From Rikenellaceae bacterium (GTDB lineage Bacteria; Bacteroidota; Bacteroidia; Bacteroidales; Rikenellaceae), in contig SUZE01000016.1 in assembly GCA_015060075.1 (NCBI GenBank), positions 1 through 35,590 of the forward strand: a stretch of DNA of 35,590 bases, given 5' to 3'. The position numbers and the translations under genes were made by a program. Shown here piece by piece: positions 9,569 through 18,511 of this stretch (positions within the stretch are counted from its first letter, which is position 1; every line of letters starts with the position of its first letter). The notes under the pieces were generated by a model. The model ran no database searches. It was given only the letters and a program-made list of their open reading frames with translations, and was not told the DNA's origin.

Positions 9569-9574
9569 TGCAAT

Positions 9575-9621
9575 AACCGAGATGCTCACATAGGCTTACT
9601 ATGCTGCGCTCTCGGTTTTTT
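9575..9621 (+). terminator. Intrinsic terminator of fabG
   Basis: AACCGAG at 9575-9581 pairs with CTCGGTT at 9611-9617, followed by a T run to 9621. The loop is long (29 bases) with partial inner pairing. Confidence 0.7.
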
Positions 9622-9680
9622 GCTTGGCACAAAATTCTCACAATCATTTACGATTTTTTTGGGTTAATGGGATTAGATGC

Positions 9681-9721
9681 CACAAGAAAGAGCAGTCTGT
9701 TTAGGACTGCTCTCTCTTGTG
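9681..9721 (-). terminator. Strong hairpin at the end of the GH3 gene
   Basis: CACAAGA-A-AGAGCAGTC (9681-9697) pairs with GACTGCTCT-C-TCTTGTG (9705-9721): 16 pairs with one A/C mismatch and a 7-base loop. It adjoins the GH3 stop codon (9722-9724). There is no T tract right behind it on the minus strand, but an A run at 9654-9660 (T on the minus strand) lies about 20 bases further on. Confidence 0.65.
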
Positions 9722-12004
9722 CTACTTAACCTCGAACTCGGCGGTTAGTAAATCTTTGTCTTGTGATGACGGACCAACCATTACCTTGAATGTTCCTGGC
9801 TCTACAATGCGCTCCATTTCGATATTGTAGTAGCGTAGATGCTCAGGGGTAAGCGTGAACGAGATGCGCTTGCTCTCTCCTGCCTTCAACGCTACACGCT
9901 CAAAACCTTTCAACTCCTTGACAGGGCGTGTTACATCCGAATAGCAGTCGCGGATGTAGAGCTGTGCAATCTCTACACCATCGCGCGCACCCGTATTCTT
10001 TATAGTAACGCTTGCCTCGATATTCTCGTTAGCGGCAATTTCACTCTTCGAGAGTTGGAGGTCTGAATACTCGTATGTAGAGTATGAAAGACCATATCCG
10101 AAAGGATAGAGTGGCTTGTTAGGAATATCTTGCAACTTGTAGCGATAGTGCGATGGTTTGTGATTGTAGTACATCTGCACCTGACCCGATGTGCGAGGGA
10201 TAGTAATAGCGAGTTTAGCAGAAGGGTTGACCTTGCCGTAGAGAATCTCGGCAACAGCTTGACCTCCAACCATTCCCGGCTCCCAAGCGCAAACGATAGC
10301 AGGAAGATGCTCATCCTCCCAAACAACGGCTTGTGGACGACCGGCTACGATAACGAGAATTGTAGGCTTGCCACTTGCGTATACCTTCTTAACCAAATCC
10401 TGTTGCAAGCCGTAGAGATGAATTTCTGCACGGTCCTGATTCTCTCCGCAAGTTTTTCCGCCACGGCGAGCGCGAAGGCTTGTTTCGCCTGCTACAACGA
10501 TGTTCAAATCCACGGTGCGGGCCAAACGGGCTGCCTTATTCACATTCTCCTGCTTCATCTGCTTTGGCGTCTTACCTTGGTCAACAAATAGGAAGTTGGT
10601 CTGTGGCGCTACCTGACGCAAACCTTCGAGTATGGTGGTTACATTCTCTGGCTTTTGAGGAGCAGCCCAATCGCCCATAATATTCTCATCATCGGCATTG
10701 ATACCCGTAACGAGTACGCGCTTGTACTTCTTTACATCGAGTGGAAGAATACCGTCATTCTTCAACAATACGATAGAGTTGCGAGCCGCCTCCAAGGCGG
10801 TAGTACGGTGCTCTTCACACATGCGAATCTTTTTGCCCTCAACTTCGTTGCAATAAGGATTCTCGAACAAACCCAGACGGAACTTAGCGGTGAGGATACG
10901 GCGTACAGATTCGTCAATACGGCTCTCAGGTATGCGGCCCTCTTTGACCAATTCAACAACCTCCTCGTTCCAATGTATGCCGTGCATGTGCATATCCATA
11001 CCTGCCATAATTGATTGATAATAAGCCTCCTTGCGGCTTGGTGCAGCCTTATGTAGAGTGTGAATACGCTCGATATCCATCCAGTCACTTACGACAAATC
11101 CGGTGAAACCGTACTCATCGCGCATCTTGTCCTGCATCAACCACTTACTCTTGTGACAAGGTACGCCGTTGATTTCGTTGTGTGCGGTCATCAATGAACC
11201 TGCCAAACCCTCGCGGATAGCGACCTCATAAGGTGGAAGGAATATCTCGTGGAGTGTACGCTCCGAGATGTCACTTGGAGCGTGGTTTGCTCCATTTACG
11301 GGCTGCGAATCTGCAATGCAGTGCTTGATGCATGCCAATACATCATCTCCGCCCTGCATATCACCCTGATATCCCTTAATATGAGCCAATCCCATCTGGC
11401 TGACAAGGTATGTATCTTCACCAAAGGTTTCGCCTACACGGCCCCAACGAGCATCGCGAGCAACATCTATATTTGGATTGAAAGTCCAATGCATGTTCAT
11501 TGCACGCATCTCTTTTGCGCATTGACGAGCAATGGTATAAGCCATCTCTGTATCGAAAGAGCATGCTTGACCAATACTTGTAGGGTAGGCCGTATTGTTT
11601 GGTGCGAGGCAGTTGCCATGGATAGCATCAATTCCGAAAATTAACGGAATACCGAGTCGTGATGACATTGCCAAACGCTGCAACTCGTTTGCTTCGTCAG
11701 CCTCCAAAACATGAAGATACGAGCCAATTAAACCCTGCTGTGTCCACTTGCGAAGAGTGTCGGCGTTGATGCCCGGGTAGTATCCCTGTGCATCTTGGTT
11801 ATCGGCCTGCGCCTTCTTATCACGCTTCTCGACATGGCGAACACCACAAAATTGGTTCATCTGTCCTACTTTCTCTTCGATGGTCATCTGCGAGAGTAGA
11901 GCCTCGACACGCTTCTCAATTGGAGCGTTAGGGTCTTTGTAATCTACCTTGCAGCACGATACGACTGCAAAAACTACAACTGCAAATAGAAGAATCTTTT
12001 TCAT
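9722..12004 (-). CDS. Glycoside hydrolase family 3 lipoprotein (BglX-like beta-glucosidase)
   Basis: A 760-residue protein with a lipoprotein signal (FAVVSCC, Cys17). The GH3 N-terminal TIM-barrel domain spans about 30-370: FGIDAIHG at 123-130, GRVGETFGED near 188-197, the KH pair at 227-228, and the catalytic nucleophile Asp307 in GFVVSDWMD. The GH3 C-terminal domain follows (NSIVLLKNDGILPLD, then GEN and VIVAGRPQAV), and then an Fn3-like domain at 670-760 (KNTGARDGVEIAQLYIRD). It should remove terminal beta-linked sugars from oligosaccharides in the periplasm or at the cell surface; the sugar cannot be fixed from sequence. It starts 24 bases after pheT and may be read from that transcript, although no functional link is evident. 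Confidence 0.93.
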   Translation of the reverse strand: MKKILLFAVVVFAVVSCCKVDYKDPNAPIEKRVEALLSQMTIEEKVGQMNQFCGVRHVEKRDKKAQADNQDAQGYYPGINADTLRKWTQQGLIGSYLHVLEADEANELQRLAMSSRLGIPLIFGIDAIHGNCLAPNNTAYPTSIGQACSFDTEMAYTIARQCAKEMRAMNMHWTFNPNIDVARDARWGRVGETFGEDTYLVSQMGLAHIKGYQGDMQGGDDVLACIKHCIADSQPVNGANHAPSDISERTLHEIFLPPYEVAIREGLAGSLMTAHNEINGVPCHKSKWLMQDKMRDEYGFTGFVVSDWMDIERIHTLHKAAPSRKEAYYQSIMAGMDMHMHGIHWNEEVVELVKEGRIPESRIDESVRRILTAKFRLGLFENPYCNEVEGKKIRMCEEHRTTALEAARNSIVLLKNDGILPLDVKKYKRVLVTGINADDENIMGDWAAPQKPENVTTILEGLRQVAPQTNFLFVDQGKTPKQMKQENVNKAARLARTVDLNIVVAGETSLRARRGGKTCGENQDRAEIHLYGLQQDLVKKVYASGKPTILVIVAGRPQAVVWEDEHLPAIVCAWEPGMVGGQAVAEILYGKVNPSAKLAITIPRTSGQVQMYYNHKPSHYRYKLQDIPNKPLYPFGYGLSYSTYEYSDLQLSKSEIAANENIEASVTIKNTGARDGVEIAQLYIRDCYSDVTRPVKELKGFERVALKAGESKRISFTLTPEHLRYYNIEMERIVEPGTFKVMVGPSSQDKDLLTAEFEVK

Positions 12005-12028
12005 TTTATTCGTTTTTTTTGTTGGTCG

Positions 12029-14500
12029 TTATCGAATCTGTGCGCCGTGCTTATGCTCAAATGCCGACTGCAATGCCGACATAGTGCGCTCGATGGTCTT
12101 GTCGTTGAGTGTCTGGTTCTTATCCTCCAAGATGAATGACAACGCATACGACTTCTTGCCCTCAGGCAACTTGTCGCCCTCATAGACATCGAACAATGCA
12201 ACGCTCTTCAAGAGTTTCTTCTCGGTAGCGAATGCCGTAGCGCGCAACTGCGAGAACGAAACGCCCTTATCAACGAGGAGTGCCAAGTCGCGCTTAACCT
12301 CTGGATATTTCGACAACTCGGTTGCAGCGACCTTGTGCTTGCGTGTAGCCTTCAACAAGAGGTCGAAGTCAATCTCGGCGAAGAATACATCTTGTTTGAG
12401 GTCGAATGCCTTGCAAATCTTGGCATTTACCTGTCCGAGTTGTGCAAATGGCTTGTTGTTGAGGTACAACTCTACGGCATCGCCAAACAAGTCGCTATCG
12501 AGCGACTCGGTGCGCAGAGCGTAGATATCCAAACCGAAGCGGCGGAGCAACAACTCAACCGTTGCACGCAAGGTGTAGAACGATGCAGACTCTGCCTTCT
12601 GATTCCACGACTGCGGAGTAGCCAATCCCGTTACGGCAATAGCCAAACGGTAGTTTTCCGAATACGATGCAAGCGGAGCAACCTCCTCGCCCTCCTTCGC
12701 CTCAACTTTGTTGTAGAAGTAGCAATTTCCGAACTCATAGATTTTGAGGTCGCCGTTGCGGTGGTTGGCGTTGAGCTGCACAGCCTCCATTGTATTGAAC
12801 AACAAGGTCTGACGCATTACGCCCAAATCTGCCGAAAGCGGATTCATAATCTTTACGCACTGCTCCACAGGGTAAGACTTCAAACCCTCGTAGTAGGCAG
12901 TCTTGGTGAGTGAGTTCGACATAATCTCGGTGAAGCCACGAGCCGTAAGCATATCGGCTACAAGATTTGTCAAACGGGTTTTATCGGGCTTCTGAACATA
13001 CGAAAGGGTAGAGTTTACCTTCTCCGAAACCTCTACATTGTTGTAGCCATAAATTCGTAAAATATCCTCAATAAGGTCTGCTTCGCGCTGAACATCAACA
13101 CGATATGGCGGTACGGCAACGCTCCATACATCGCCCTCCTCCTTCTCAATCTTAACCTCCAACGCTTCGACAATGGTGCGGAAGGTCTCGGTTGGGATAT
13201 CCTTGCCGATAAGCGACTTTGCACGCGCTACCGAGAAGTCGAAGCGGAACGGAGCAACCTCGGCAGGGTTCGAGTCGTAAATCTCGCTCGAAATAGTACC
13301 ACCTGCCAACTCTTTGAACAAGAGTGCAGCACGCTTCAAAGCGTAAATCTGCAAGTTAGGGTCTATACCTCGCTCGAAGCGGAACGATGAGTCGGTATTT
13401 AAACCGAAACGCTTTGCGGTCTTGCGCACCGATACAGGATTAAAGTATGCAGACTCAATAAAGATGTCTGTTGTGGTGTCGCTTACGCCCGAATCCAAAC
13501 CGCCATATACACCTGCAATACACATTGGACGCTCTGCCGAGCAAATCATCAAATCGTCAGCAGTGAGTTTGCGCTCAACTCCATCAAGGGTAACGAACGG
13601 AGTACCCTCGGCGCAGTTCTTAACTACAATCTTGCCGCCCTCAATCTTCTCTGCATCGAAAGCATGAAGTGGCTGACCAAGTTCAAAGAGGATGTAGTTT
13701 GTGATATCCACCAAGTTGTTCTTCGGATTGATGCCCGCAGCGCGGAGTGAGTTCTGCATCCAATCGGGCGATGGGGCAATCTTGCAACCTTTAACTGTGA
13801 TACCTGTATAGTGAGGGCAAGCGGCGGTATTCTCCACCTCTACTTCAATCTTCAAGTCGTGATTATCCACTGCGAAAGCCTCTACGCTTGGCAACTTCAA
13901 CTCTGCCTGTTCGCCACGAGCGCGAAGATATGCCACAAGGTCACGGGCTACGCCGATATGTGAGCCTGCATCGATGCGGTTTGGAGTCAAACCAATCTCG
14001 ATAAGGTAGTCATCGGTAATGTTGTAGTACTCCTTTGCAGGGGTGCCGACAACAGCATCGGCAGGCAACTCGATAATTCCTGCGTGCGATGCGCCGATAC
14101 CCAACTCGTCCTCGGCACACAACATACCGAGCGACTCCACACCACGAATCTTCGAACGCTTAATCTTAAACTCCTCCTCGCCACCGTCAGGGTAGAGTAC
14201 TGCGCCAACCGTAGCGCACATAACCTTCAAGCCCTTGCGGCAGTTCGCTGCACCGCAGACAATCTGCAATGGAGCCTCTGTGCCAACATCAACGGTTGTG
14301 ATGTGCAAGTGGTCCGAATCGGGGTGGTCTTCGCAGGTAAGCACCTCGCCTACCACAACGCCCGCCAAACCGCCACGGATAGTTTCAATTTTCTCGAAGC
14401 CCTCAACCTCCAAGCCAATATCAGTCAAAACTGTTGCAACCTCCTCTGCCGTGAGAGAGGTATCAACATAGTTTTTCAACCAATTAAATGAAATATTCAT
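12029..14500 (-). CDS. pheT: Phenylalanine--tRNA ligase beta subunit
   Basis: An 823-residue product of normal bacterial PheT length. In order: a tRNA-binding OB fold (about 40-155, with the VCGAANCRKG region), B3/B4 editing domain (about 215-385), B5 domain (about 405-475), core catalytic-like domain, and the FDX-ACB anticodon domain at the C-terminus (LSKYPEVKRDLALLVDKGVS onwards). With PheS, not in this window, it forms the heterotetramer that charges tRNA-Phe, and it carries the editing site against mischarged tyrosine. A TATCTTTG box lies 46 bases upstream of the ATG. The GH3 gene follows. Confidence 0.96.
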   Translation of the reverse strand: MNISFNWLKNYVDTSLTAEEVATVLTDIGLEVEGFEKIETIRGGLAGVVVGEVLTCEDHPDSDHLHITTVDVGTEAPLQIVCGAANCRKGLKVMCATVGAVLYPDGGEEEFKIKRSKIRGVESLGMLCAEDELGIGASHAGIIELPADAVVGTPAKEYYNITDDYLIEIGLTPNRIDAGSHIGVARDLVAYLRARGEQAELKLPSVEAFAVDNHDLKIEVEVENTAACPHYTGITVKGCKIAPSPDWMQNSLRAAGINPKNNLVDITNYILFELGQPLHAFDAEKIEGGKIVVKNCAEGTPFVTLDGVERKLTADDLMICSAERPMCIAGVYGGLDSGVSDTTTDIFIESAYFNPVSVRKTAKRFGLNTDSSFRFERGIDPNLQIYALKRAALLFKELAGGTISSEIYDSNPAEVAPFRFDFSVARAKSLIGKDIPTETFRTIVEALEVKIEKEEGDVWSVAVPPYRVDVQREADLIEDILRIYGYNNVEVSEKVNSTLSYVQKPDKTRLTNLVADMLTARGFTEIMSNSLTKTAYYEGLKSYPVEQCVKIMNPLSADLGVMRQTLLFNTMEAVQLNANHRNGDLKIYEFGNCYFYNKVEAKEGEEVAPLASYSENYRLAIAVTGLATPQSWNQKAESASFYTLRATVELLLRRFGLDIYALRTESLDSDLFGDAVELYLNNKPFAQLGQVNAKICKAFDLKQDVFFAEIDFDLLLKATRKHKVAATELSKYPEVKRDLALLVDKGVSFSQLRATAFATEKKLLKSVALFDVYEGDKLPEGKKSYALSFILEDKNQTLNDKTIERTMSALQSAFEHKHGAQIR

Positions 14501-14545
14501 ACTCTATATTTTTTGTTTATTTGTCTACACAAGCCAATAATCGCA

Positions 14546-14553
14546 CAAAGATA
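14546..14553 (-). promoter_or_regulatory. Bacteroidota -7 box (TATCTTTG) for pheT
   Basis: On the minus strand 14553-14546 reads TATCTTTG, 46 bases before the pheT ATG. At the ideal -33 spacing (19 bases) the sequence is TTTC, contributed by the CGGAAAG heptamer array that begins 11 bases upstream of the box. Confidence 0.65.
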
Positions 14554-14563
14554 GCAAAAATAA

Positions 14564-14940
14564 CGGAAAACGGAAAGCGGAAAACGGAAAACTTTTAGTT
14601 TTTCGGTTTTCGCTTGGAGTGGGAAAACGGACCGCTGCGATTAAGTCGAGCGCAGAGGCTGCTTGCAGACTATGCCGAGACGAAGCAGTGAAAAGCCCAC
14701 GCAGTGGGATTAAAGCGGAAAACGGAAAACTTTTAATTTTCAGACGAGAGACGAAAGACGAGAGTGATAGACTCCACCGCCCTAACGGGCACCTCCCCTA
14801 ACTTAGGGGAGGAAATAAAACTGAAAACGGAAAACTGAGAGCGCACCACATTAAGCGACCAACGGGAGCGTCCCCATTAAGGGCGGAACGCCCGCCCCTA
14901 TAACCCCCAGAAATGTTGCGCCTTGACCACGCTCGGAGTT
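14564..14940 (+). repeat. Mosaic intergenic element, copy A (most complete)
   Basis: This fills most of the 504-base gene-free stretch between pheT and the symporter gene. In order: heptamer array CGGAAAA/CGGAAAG (14564-14591), block 1 containing GCTTGCAGACTATGCCGAG (14661-14679), a CCCAC/GTGGG hairpin (14696-14708), more CGGAAAA units, GACGAGA heptamers (14743-14763), a region around 14770-14810 with short inverted repeats, block 2 AGCGACCAACGGGAGCG (14854-14870), a GGGCG-GAA-CGCCC hairpin (14881-14893), and block 3 ending CTCGGAGTT (14940). Other copies are at 16234, 19890, 21101, 29030, 32264 and 32654. No coding potential is credible here. Confidence 0.85.
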
Positions 14941-14948
14941 CGGAAAAC

Positions 14949-14982
14949 CAAAAAAAAGCGTACCACCAACCGATGATACGCT
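14949..14982 (-). terminator. Intrinsic terminator of the symporter gene
   Basis: On the minus strand an 11-base stem (two G-T wobbles) formed by 14982-14972 and 14967-14957 closes a GGTT tetraloop. It is followed by eight T residues. It lies 22 bases after the symporter stop codon. Confidence 0.85.
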
Positions 14983-15004
14983 CATTGTGCTGAGTGTCGA
15001 GATG

Positions 15005-16204
15005 TTACGCCTTCGCCTCTGCCTTTTTCTTGCCGAAGATACGGTCTACGACAATCGCAATTGCGCCATCACCCGATACATTACATGCCGGACCGTAGCC
15101 ATCGAGTGCCAAGTAGATAGCCATCAATAATGCGGTCATCTCAGGCGAGAAACCGAGGATAGTTTCGAGCAATCCTACCGATGCCATCAATACACCACCC
15201 ATCACTCCCGGTGACGATACGGCTGCAATAGCCTGCATCAATGCAAAGTTGATAAACAACGCCAACGGAATATCAACGCCAAAGAGGTATGCCACAGCGG
15301 TTGTTGTGGTTACCAACTTAATGGTAGAACCGCACATGTGAGTATTCGAGCAGAGTGGAATCACGAAGTTCGCAACATCCTCGCTCACACCACTTTTGAG
15401 AGAGCATTTGGTGGTTACAGGGATAACGGCTGCCGAAGAGCAAATCGAGAAACCTGTAAGGTATGCAGGCAAAATGTTGTACAGACAGCGGAACGGATTT
15501 TTGCCTGCAATGATACCTGCAATGATATATTGGGTTACGAGATAGAGTATTGAGAGAACCACTCCCGTACCGATAACCTTTGCACCTGTGCCAAGCACGA
15601 TGTCAATAACGCCCTTTGCACTCATCTCGCAAATCATCGTAAAGATATAAATTGGCAGCAAAGGAATAATCGCACTCTCGATAAACCACTTCACAACCTC
15701 GCCAAACTCCTCAAACCATGTCTTTATAGAAGGGCTCTTAACGAAGATAGTACCCAAGCCGAGAACGAATGAGAGGACAATGGCAGTCATCATATCGCAC
15801 ACAGGCGGAATTTTCAGAGTGAAATATGGCGCAAATTCCTTCTCGGAGAGTGCATCTGCCGACAACTCGCCCGGAGAGAGTATATGAGGGAAGAACTCTG
15901 TTGCGCAACCATACGAGAATAATGCTCCTCCAACGGTCGAGATGTAAGATATAGCAATAACAAAAATCAACATCTTACCTGCGCCCTTACCTAAGTTGGC
16001 GATGGCAGGTGTTACCAAGCCGAGAACCAACAATGGCACCGAGAATTTTAATAACTGCGCAAATAGAACATTGAATGTCTTGAAGATGCGAATAAATACA
16101 TCTGGCAAAAACAGACCAAGTACTGCACCGAGTGCAATGGCAATCACCACCTTCGGAAAGAGTCCGAGTTTTACGCTTTTCAACTTTTCGATAAATTTCT
16201 TCAT
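15005..16204 (-). CDS. Dicarboxylate/amino acid:cation symporter (DAACS) family protein with altered substrate motifs
   Basis: A 399-residue membrane protein with the eight-helix DAACS layout. It opens with KLGLFPKVVIAIALGAVLG and carries the re-entrant hairpin 1 serine motif (SICSSAAVIPVTTKCS), a TM7 region, hairpin 2 (AVSSPGVMGG) and a TM8 ending NVSGD. Two features differ from acidic amino acid carriers. The TM7 NMDGT sodium-site motif is replaced by NTHMCGSTIKL. In TM8 the arginine that binds the substrate side-chain carboxylate in GltPh is replaced by glycine (LDGYGPACNVSGD against LDMGRTMVNVTGD). The substrate is therefore probably not glutamate or aspartate, and sodium coupling may differ. 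It is flanked by mosaic elements and has its own terminator. Confidence 0.85.
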   Translation of the reverse strand: MKKFIEKLKSVKLGLFPKVVIAIALGAVLGLFLPDVFIRIFKTFNVLFAQLLKFSVPLLVLGLVTPAIANLGKGAGKMLIFVIAISYISTVGGALFSYGCATEFFPHILSPGELSADALSEKEFAPYFTLKIPPVCDMMTAIVLSFVLGLGTIFVKSPSIKTWFEEFGEVVKWFIESAIIPLLPIYIFTMICEMSAKGVIDIVLGTGAKVIGTGVVLSILYLVTQYIIAGIIAGKNPFRCLYNILPAYLTGFSICSSAAVIPVTTKCSLKSGVSEDVANFVIPLCSNTHMCGSTIKLVTTTTAVAYLFGVDIPLALFINFALMQAIAAVSSPGVMGGVLMASVGLLETILGFSPEMTALLMAIYLALDGYGPACNVSGDGAIAIVVDRIFGKKKAEAKA

Positions 16205-16233
16205 GTTATTTTGTTTTTTGGTTTTTGTTTTTC

Positions 16234-16476
16234 AGTTTTCCAAACTCCGAGAGTGGTCAAGGCGCAACCTTTCTGGGGGTTTCTGGGGGCGGGCGTTCCG
16301 CCCTTTATGGGGACGCTCACTCCGTTCGCTTACTGGGGTGCGCTGAAAGTTCTCAGTTTTCAGTTTTCAGTTTTCCGTTTTAATCCTGCTACGCAGGCTT
16401 TTCTTCCTTGCGGCTCGGCAAAGTCTGCAAGCAGCCTCTGCTCTCGCTCCGCTGCGTCAGTTCCGTTTTCTCTCGT
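16234..16476 (-). repeat. Mosaic intergenic element, copy B (reverse orientation)
   Basis: Occupies the gap between the UbiA and symporter genes. In plus-strand order: reverse complement of block 3 (16243-16266), hairpin GGGCG-TTC-CGCCC (16291-16303), diverged block 2 (16314-16330), heptamer array CAGTTTT x3 then CCGTTTT (16354-16381), a CCTGC-TAC-GCAGG hairpin (16385-16397), reverse complement of block 1 (16414-16432), and a CTCTCGT unit that overlaps the UbiA stop codon (16477-16479). Confidence 0.82.
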
Positions 16477-17346
16477 CTAATATTTAGTTATTATCTCCGC
16501 TATCACGAACACTGCCAGCGTTAGGCTTGCCAAGCCGTTCAAGGTGCCGAAGGCTATGCCTATTGAGCGTTGGCGAGTAGGTGTAACGAGGATATGCTCT
16601 GCTATTAAAATGGCAGTAAATAGCCCCACGCCTGTCCAAAGTAGCCAACCTTGTGGTGCAAAATACCACGCAAAGAGCAGTAGCGCAACTACGCTTACAC
16701 AGTGCAGAGCGATACTTATATATAAAGATGTCGCCACCGAGAAGCGTGAAGGTATGGAGTGCAGACCTCGTTTGCGGTCAAATTCGGCATCTTGCAGTGC
16801 GTAGATGATATCGAAACCTCCTGTCCAAGTCAGCACCACCAACGAGAGCAGACATGGTGCAAAAGTTAGTGTTCCCGTAACAGCGATGTATGCGCCTGCC
16901 GGTGCAATGCCGAGCGATAAACCGAGAACAAGGTGTGCCAACGAGGTGAATCGCTTGCAGTAACTGTAAAACATCACCACTGCCAATGCTACGGGCGAAA
17001 GTAGTGCTGTAAGCAGATTTATGGTCGAGGCGGTAACTACGAACAATAGCGCATTGACAATAACGAAGGCGAGTGCTTTGCGTGGCGAAATCTGCCCCGA
17101 AGGAATTTCGCGCGAGGCGGTGCGAGGGTTTTCGGCATCAATCTTACGGTCCGCCCAGCGGTTGAAACCCATCGCCACATTGCGGGCAAAGACCATACAC
17201 AATACCACCTGCAACAAGAGCCACCACGAGAAGGTTACATCGGTACTCCACAATGCGTATGCAAACGACATCAACGCAAAGGGCATTGCAAAGATGGTGT
17301 GCGAGAACTTTACAAGTCGCAGATATTTTGCTATTTGCTCTATCAT
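16477..17346 (-). CDS. UbiA-family prenyltransferase (MqnP/UbiA-like)
   Basis: A 289-residue membrane protein with about eight or nine hydrophobic segments. The first aspartate-rich motif is NRWADRKIDAENPRTASRE and the second is DAEFDRKRGLHSIPSRF, which bind the Mg-prenyl diphosphate. The wording of both motifs (GFNRWADRKIDAENPRT, GFDIIYALQDAEFD) resembles the 'UbiA-like, other' group that includes MqnP of the futalosine menaquinone pathway. Because similar proteins also occur in Bacteroidota that use the classical Men pathway, the aromatic acceptor is left open. It begins one base after the LRR lipoprotein stop, as the last gene of the miaB operon. Its stop codon lies inside a CTCTCGTCTA repeat unit. 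Confidence 0.88.
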   Translation of the reverse strand: MIEQIAKYLRLVKFSHTIFAMPFALMSFAYALWSTDVTFSWWLLLQVVLCMVFARNVAMGFNRWADRKIDAENPRTASREIPSGQISPRKALAFVIVNALLFVVTASTINLLTALLSPVALAVVMFYSYCKRFTSLAHLVLGLSLGIAPAGAYIAVTGTLTFAPCLLSLVVLTWTGGFDIIYALQDAEFDRKRGLHSIPSRFSVATSLYISIALHCVSVVALLLFAWYFAPQGWLLWTGVGLFTAILIAEHILVTPTRQRSIGIAFGTLNGLASLTLAVFVIAEIITKY

Positions 17347-17347
17347 C

Positions 17348-18508
17348 TTACTCGAACGGTTTTATACTTTCGGCATATTCCGACCAATACGTGGCGTTCT
17401 TGTAATCCTCAACCGCACTGCTCGGAACATAGAATGTGCGACCATCGGCATTGTAGCCAAAGGCGTATGTGTCGAACAACTCAGGTGGGGTGTTAGCCTT
17501 GACGGTAACGCTTTTTAACGCCATGCAACCCATAAAGGCTCGTTCGTGGATATCTTTCACACCCTCTCCGAGAGTAATTTTTGTGAGTGCATCGCAACCA
17601 CGAAATGCCTCTAATCCGATGCTGTGTATATCCTCCGCCACGAGCGCCTGCAACGAACTACAACGGATAAATGCACGCTCTTTGATTGTTGAAACGCCCT
17701 CCAATAAGAGGTTTGTCATCTTTTTGCCGTCAATGTAGAGCGCCCCTGCAATGGAGAGTGGATTTGCAGTTTCATCTGCGAAATCGATGTTGCACCACAT
17801 CGCAATATCTTTAACGTGTACCTTCGATAACCCTTCGCAGCCCTCAAAAGCGGACTTGCCGATTGTGACTATGCTTGCAGGAATCTCAACGCTCGACATT
17901 GTTGAGTAGTTGTAGAAGGCATAGGTTCCGATTCTCTCTACCCATTCGGGTATCACCACATCTCTAACCTTATTGCCGTTTACGATAAACCCTCCGCAGT
18001 GATAGAGAGGATTTGCCATAGGGTCGGCAAATTCAATATTGCACCAAGTACCTACCGCCGGAATATGAAGGGAGTAGAGCGCTCCGCAGTTATCGAACGC
18101 CATTGTGCCACAACTTTTGATGCTGTTACCTATGGTCATACACTCCAAGTTAGTACACTCACTGAATGCTCTTTCGCCGATTGCTTCGACAGAGTTGGGT
18201 AGGGATATATTGTTGAGATTGCGACAGTTGTAGAAAGCCTCTTCGCCAATGACGGTTAGAGCCTTGTCAAAGTGGATAATACTTGTGCCAAACTCAACAT
18301 ATTCGATATCGGTAATCTCTGCATCAAATGCACTCTCGTTAATGGCAATATCTCCACGGTCATCGTTTGTGGTAAACCAAATCTCATTGTCGGGAGGGGT
18401 GCCAAGTGAAACGATTGTTGTGTCGGGTGCTGTCCCGTAGTCCGGTTCTGCACACCCTACAAGTGCGAGAAGTATAATCGCAAAAACAATTCTAACTCTA
18501 CTCTTCAT
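17348..18508 (-). CDS. BspA-type leucine-rich repeat lipoprotein
   Basis: A 386-residue protein with a lipoprotein signal (ALVGC, Cys19). After a short linker, nearly the whole chain is LRR_5/BspA repeats of the form IGERAFSECTNLECMTIGNS. These are broken by inserts such as MWCNIDFADETANPL and a related CNIEFADPMANPLYHCGG that recur within the protein. It ends with the typical TFYVPSSAVEDYKNATYW cap. It lacks the coiled coil and EF-like loop of the other LRR lipoprotein at 6140-7381. It is likely surface-anchored and adhesive or binding. It sits between miaB and the UbiA gene with gaps of only 3 and 1 bases, so it is translated in a housekeeping operon. Confidence 0.88.
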   Translation of the reverse strand: MKSRVRIVFAIILLALVGCAEPDYGTAPDTTIVSLGTPPDNEIWFTTNDDRGDIAINESAFDAEITDIEYVEFGTSIIHFDKALTVIGEEAFYNCRNLNNISLPNSVEAIGERAFSECTNLECMTIGNSIKSCGTMAFDNCGALYSLHIPAVGTWCNIEFADPMANPLYHCGGFIVNGNKVRDVVIPEWVERIGTYAFYNYSTMSSVEIPASIVTIGKSAFEGCEGLSKVHVKDIAMWCNIDFADETANPLSIAGALYIDGKKMTNLLLEGVSTIKERAFIRCSSLQALVAEDIHSIGLEAFRGCDALTKITLGEGVKDIHERAFMGCMALKSVTVKANTPPELFDTYAFGYNADGRTFYVPSSAVEDYKNATYWSEYAESIKPFE

Positions 18509-18511
18509 AAT

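Noticed and set aside
14619..14801. A small frame inside mosaic copy A
   Set aside because: It is made of repeat blocks and heptamers with no start context, and it is not conserved as a frame in copies B or H.
14770..14815. GCCCTAACGGGC and CCTCCCCTAACTTAGGGGAGG palindromes as an independent terminator
   Set aside because: They lie within mosaic copy A, far from any gene end, with no T tract. They are treated as part of the repeat.
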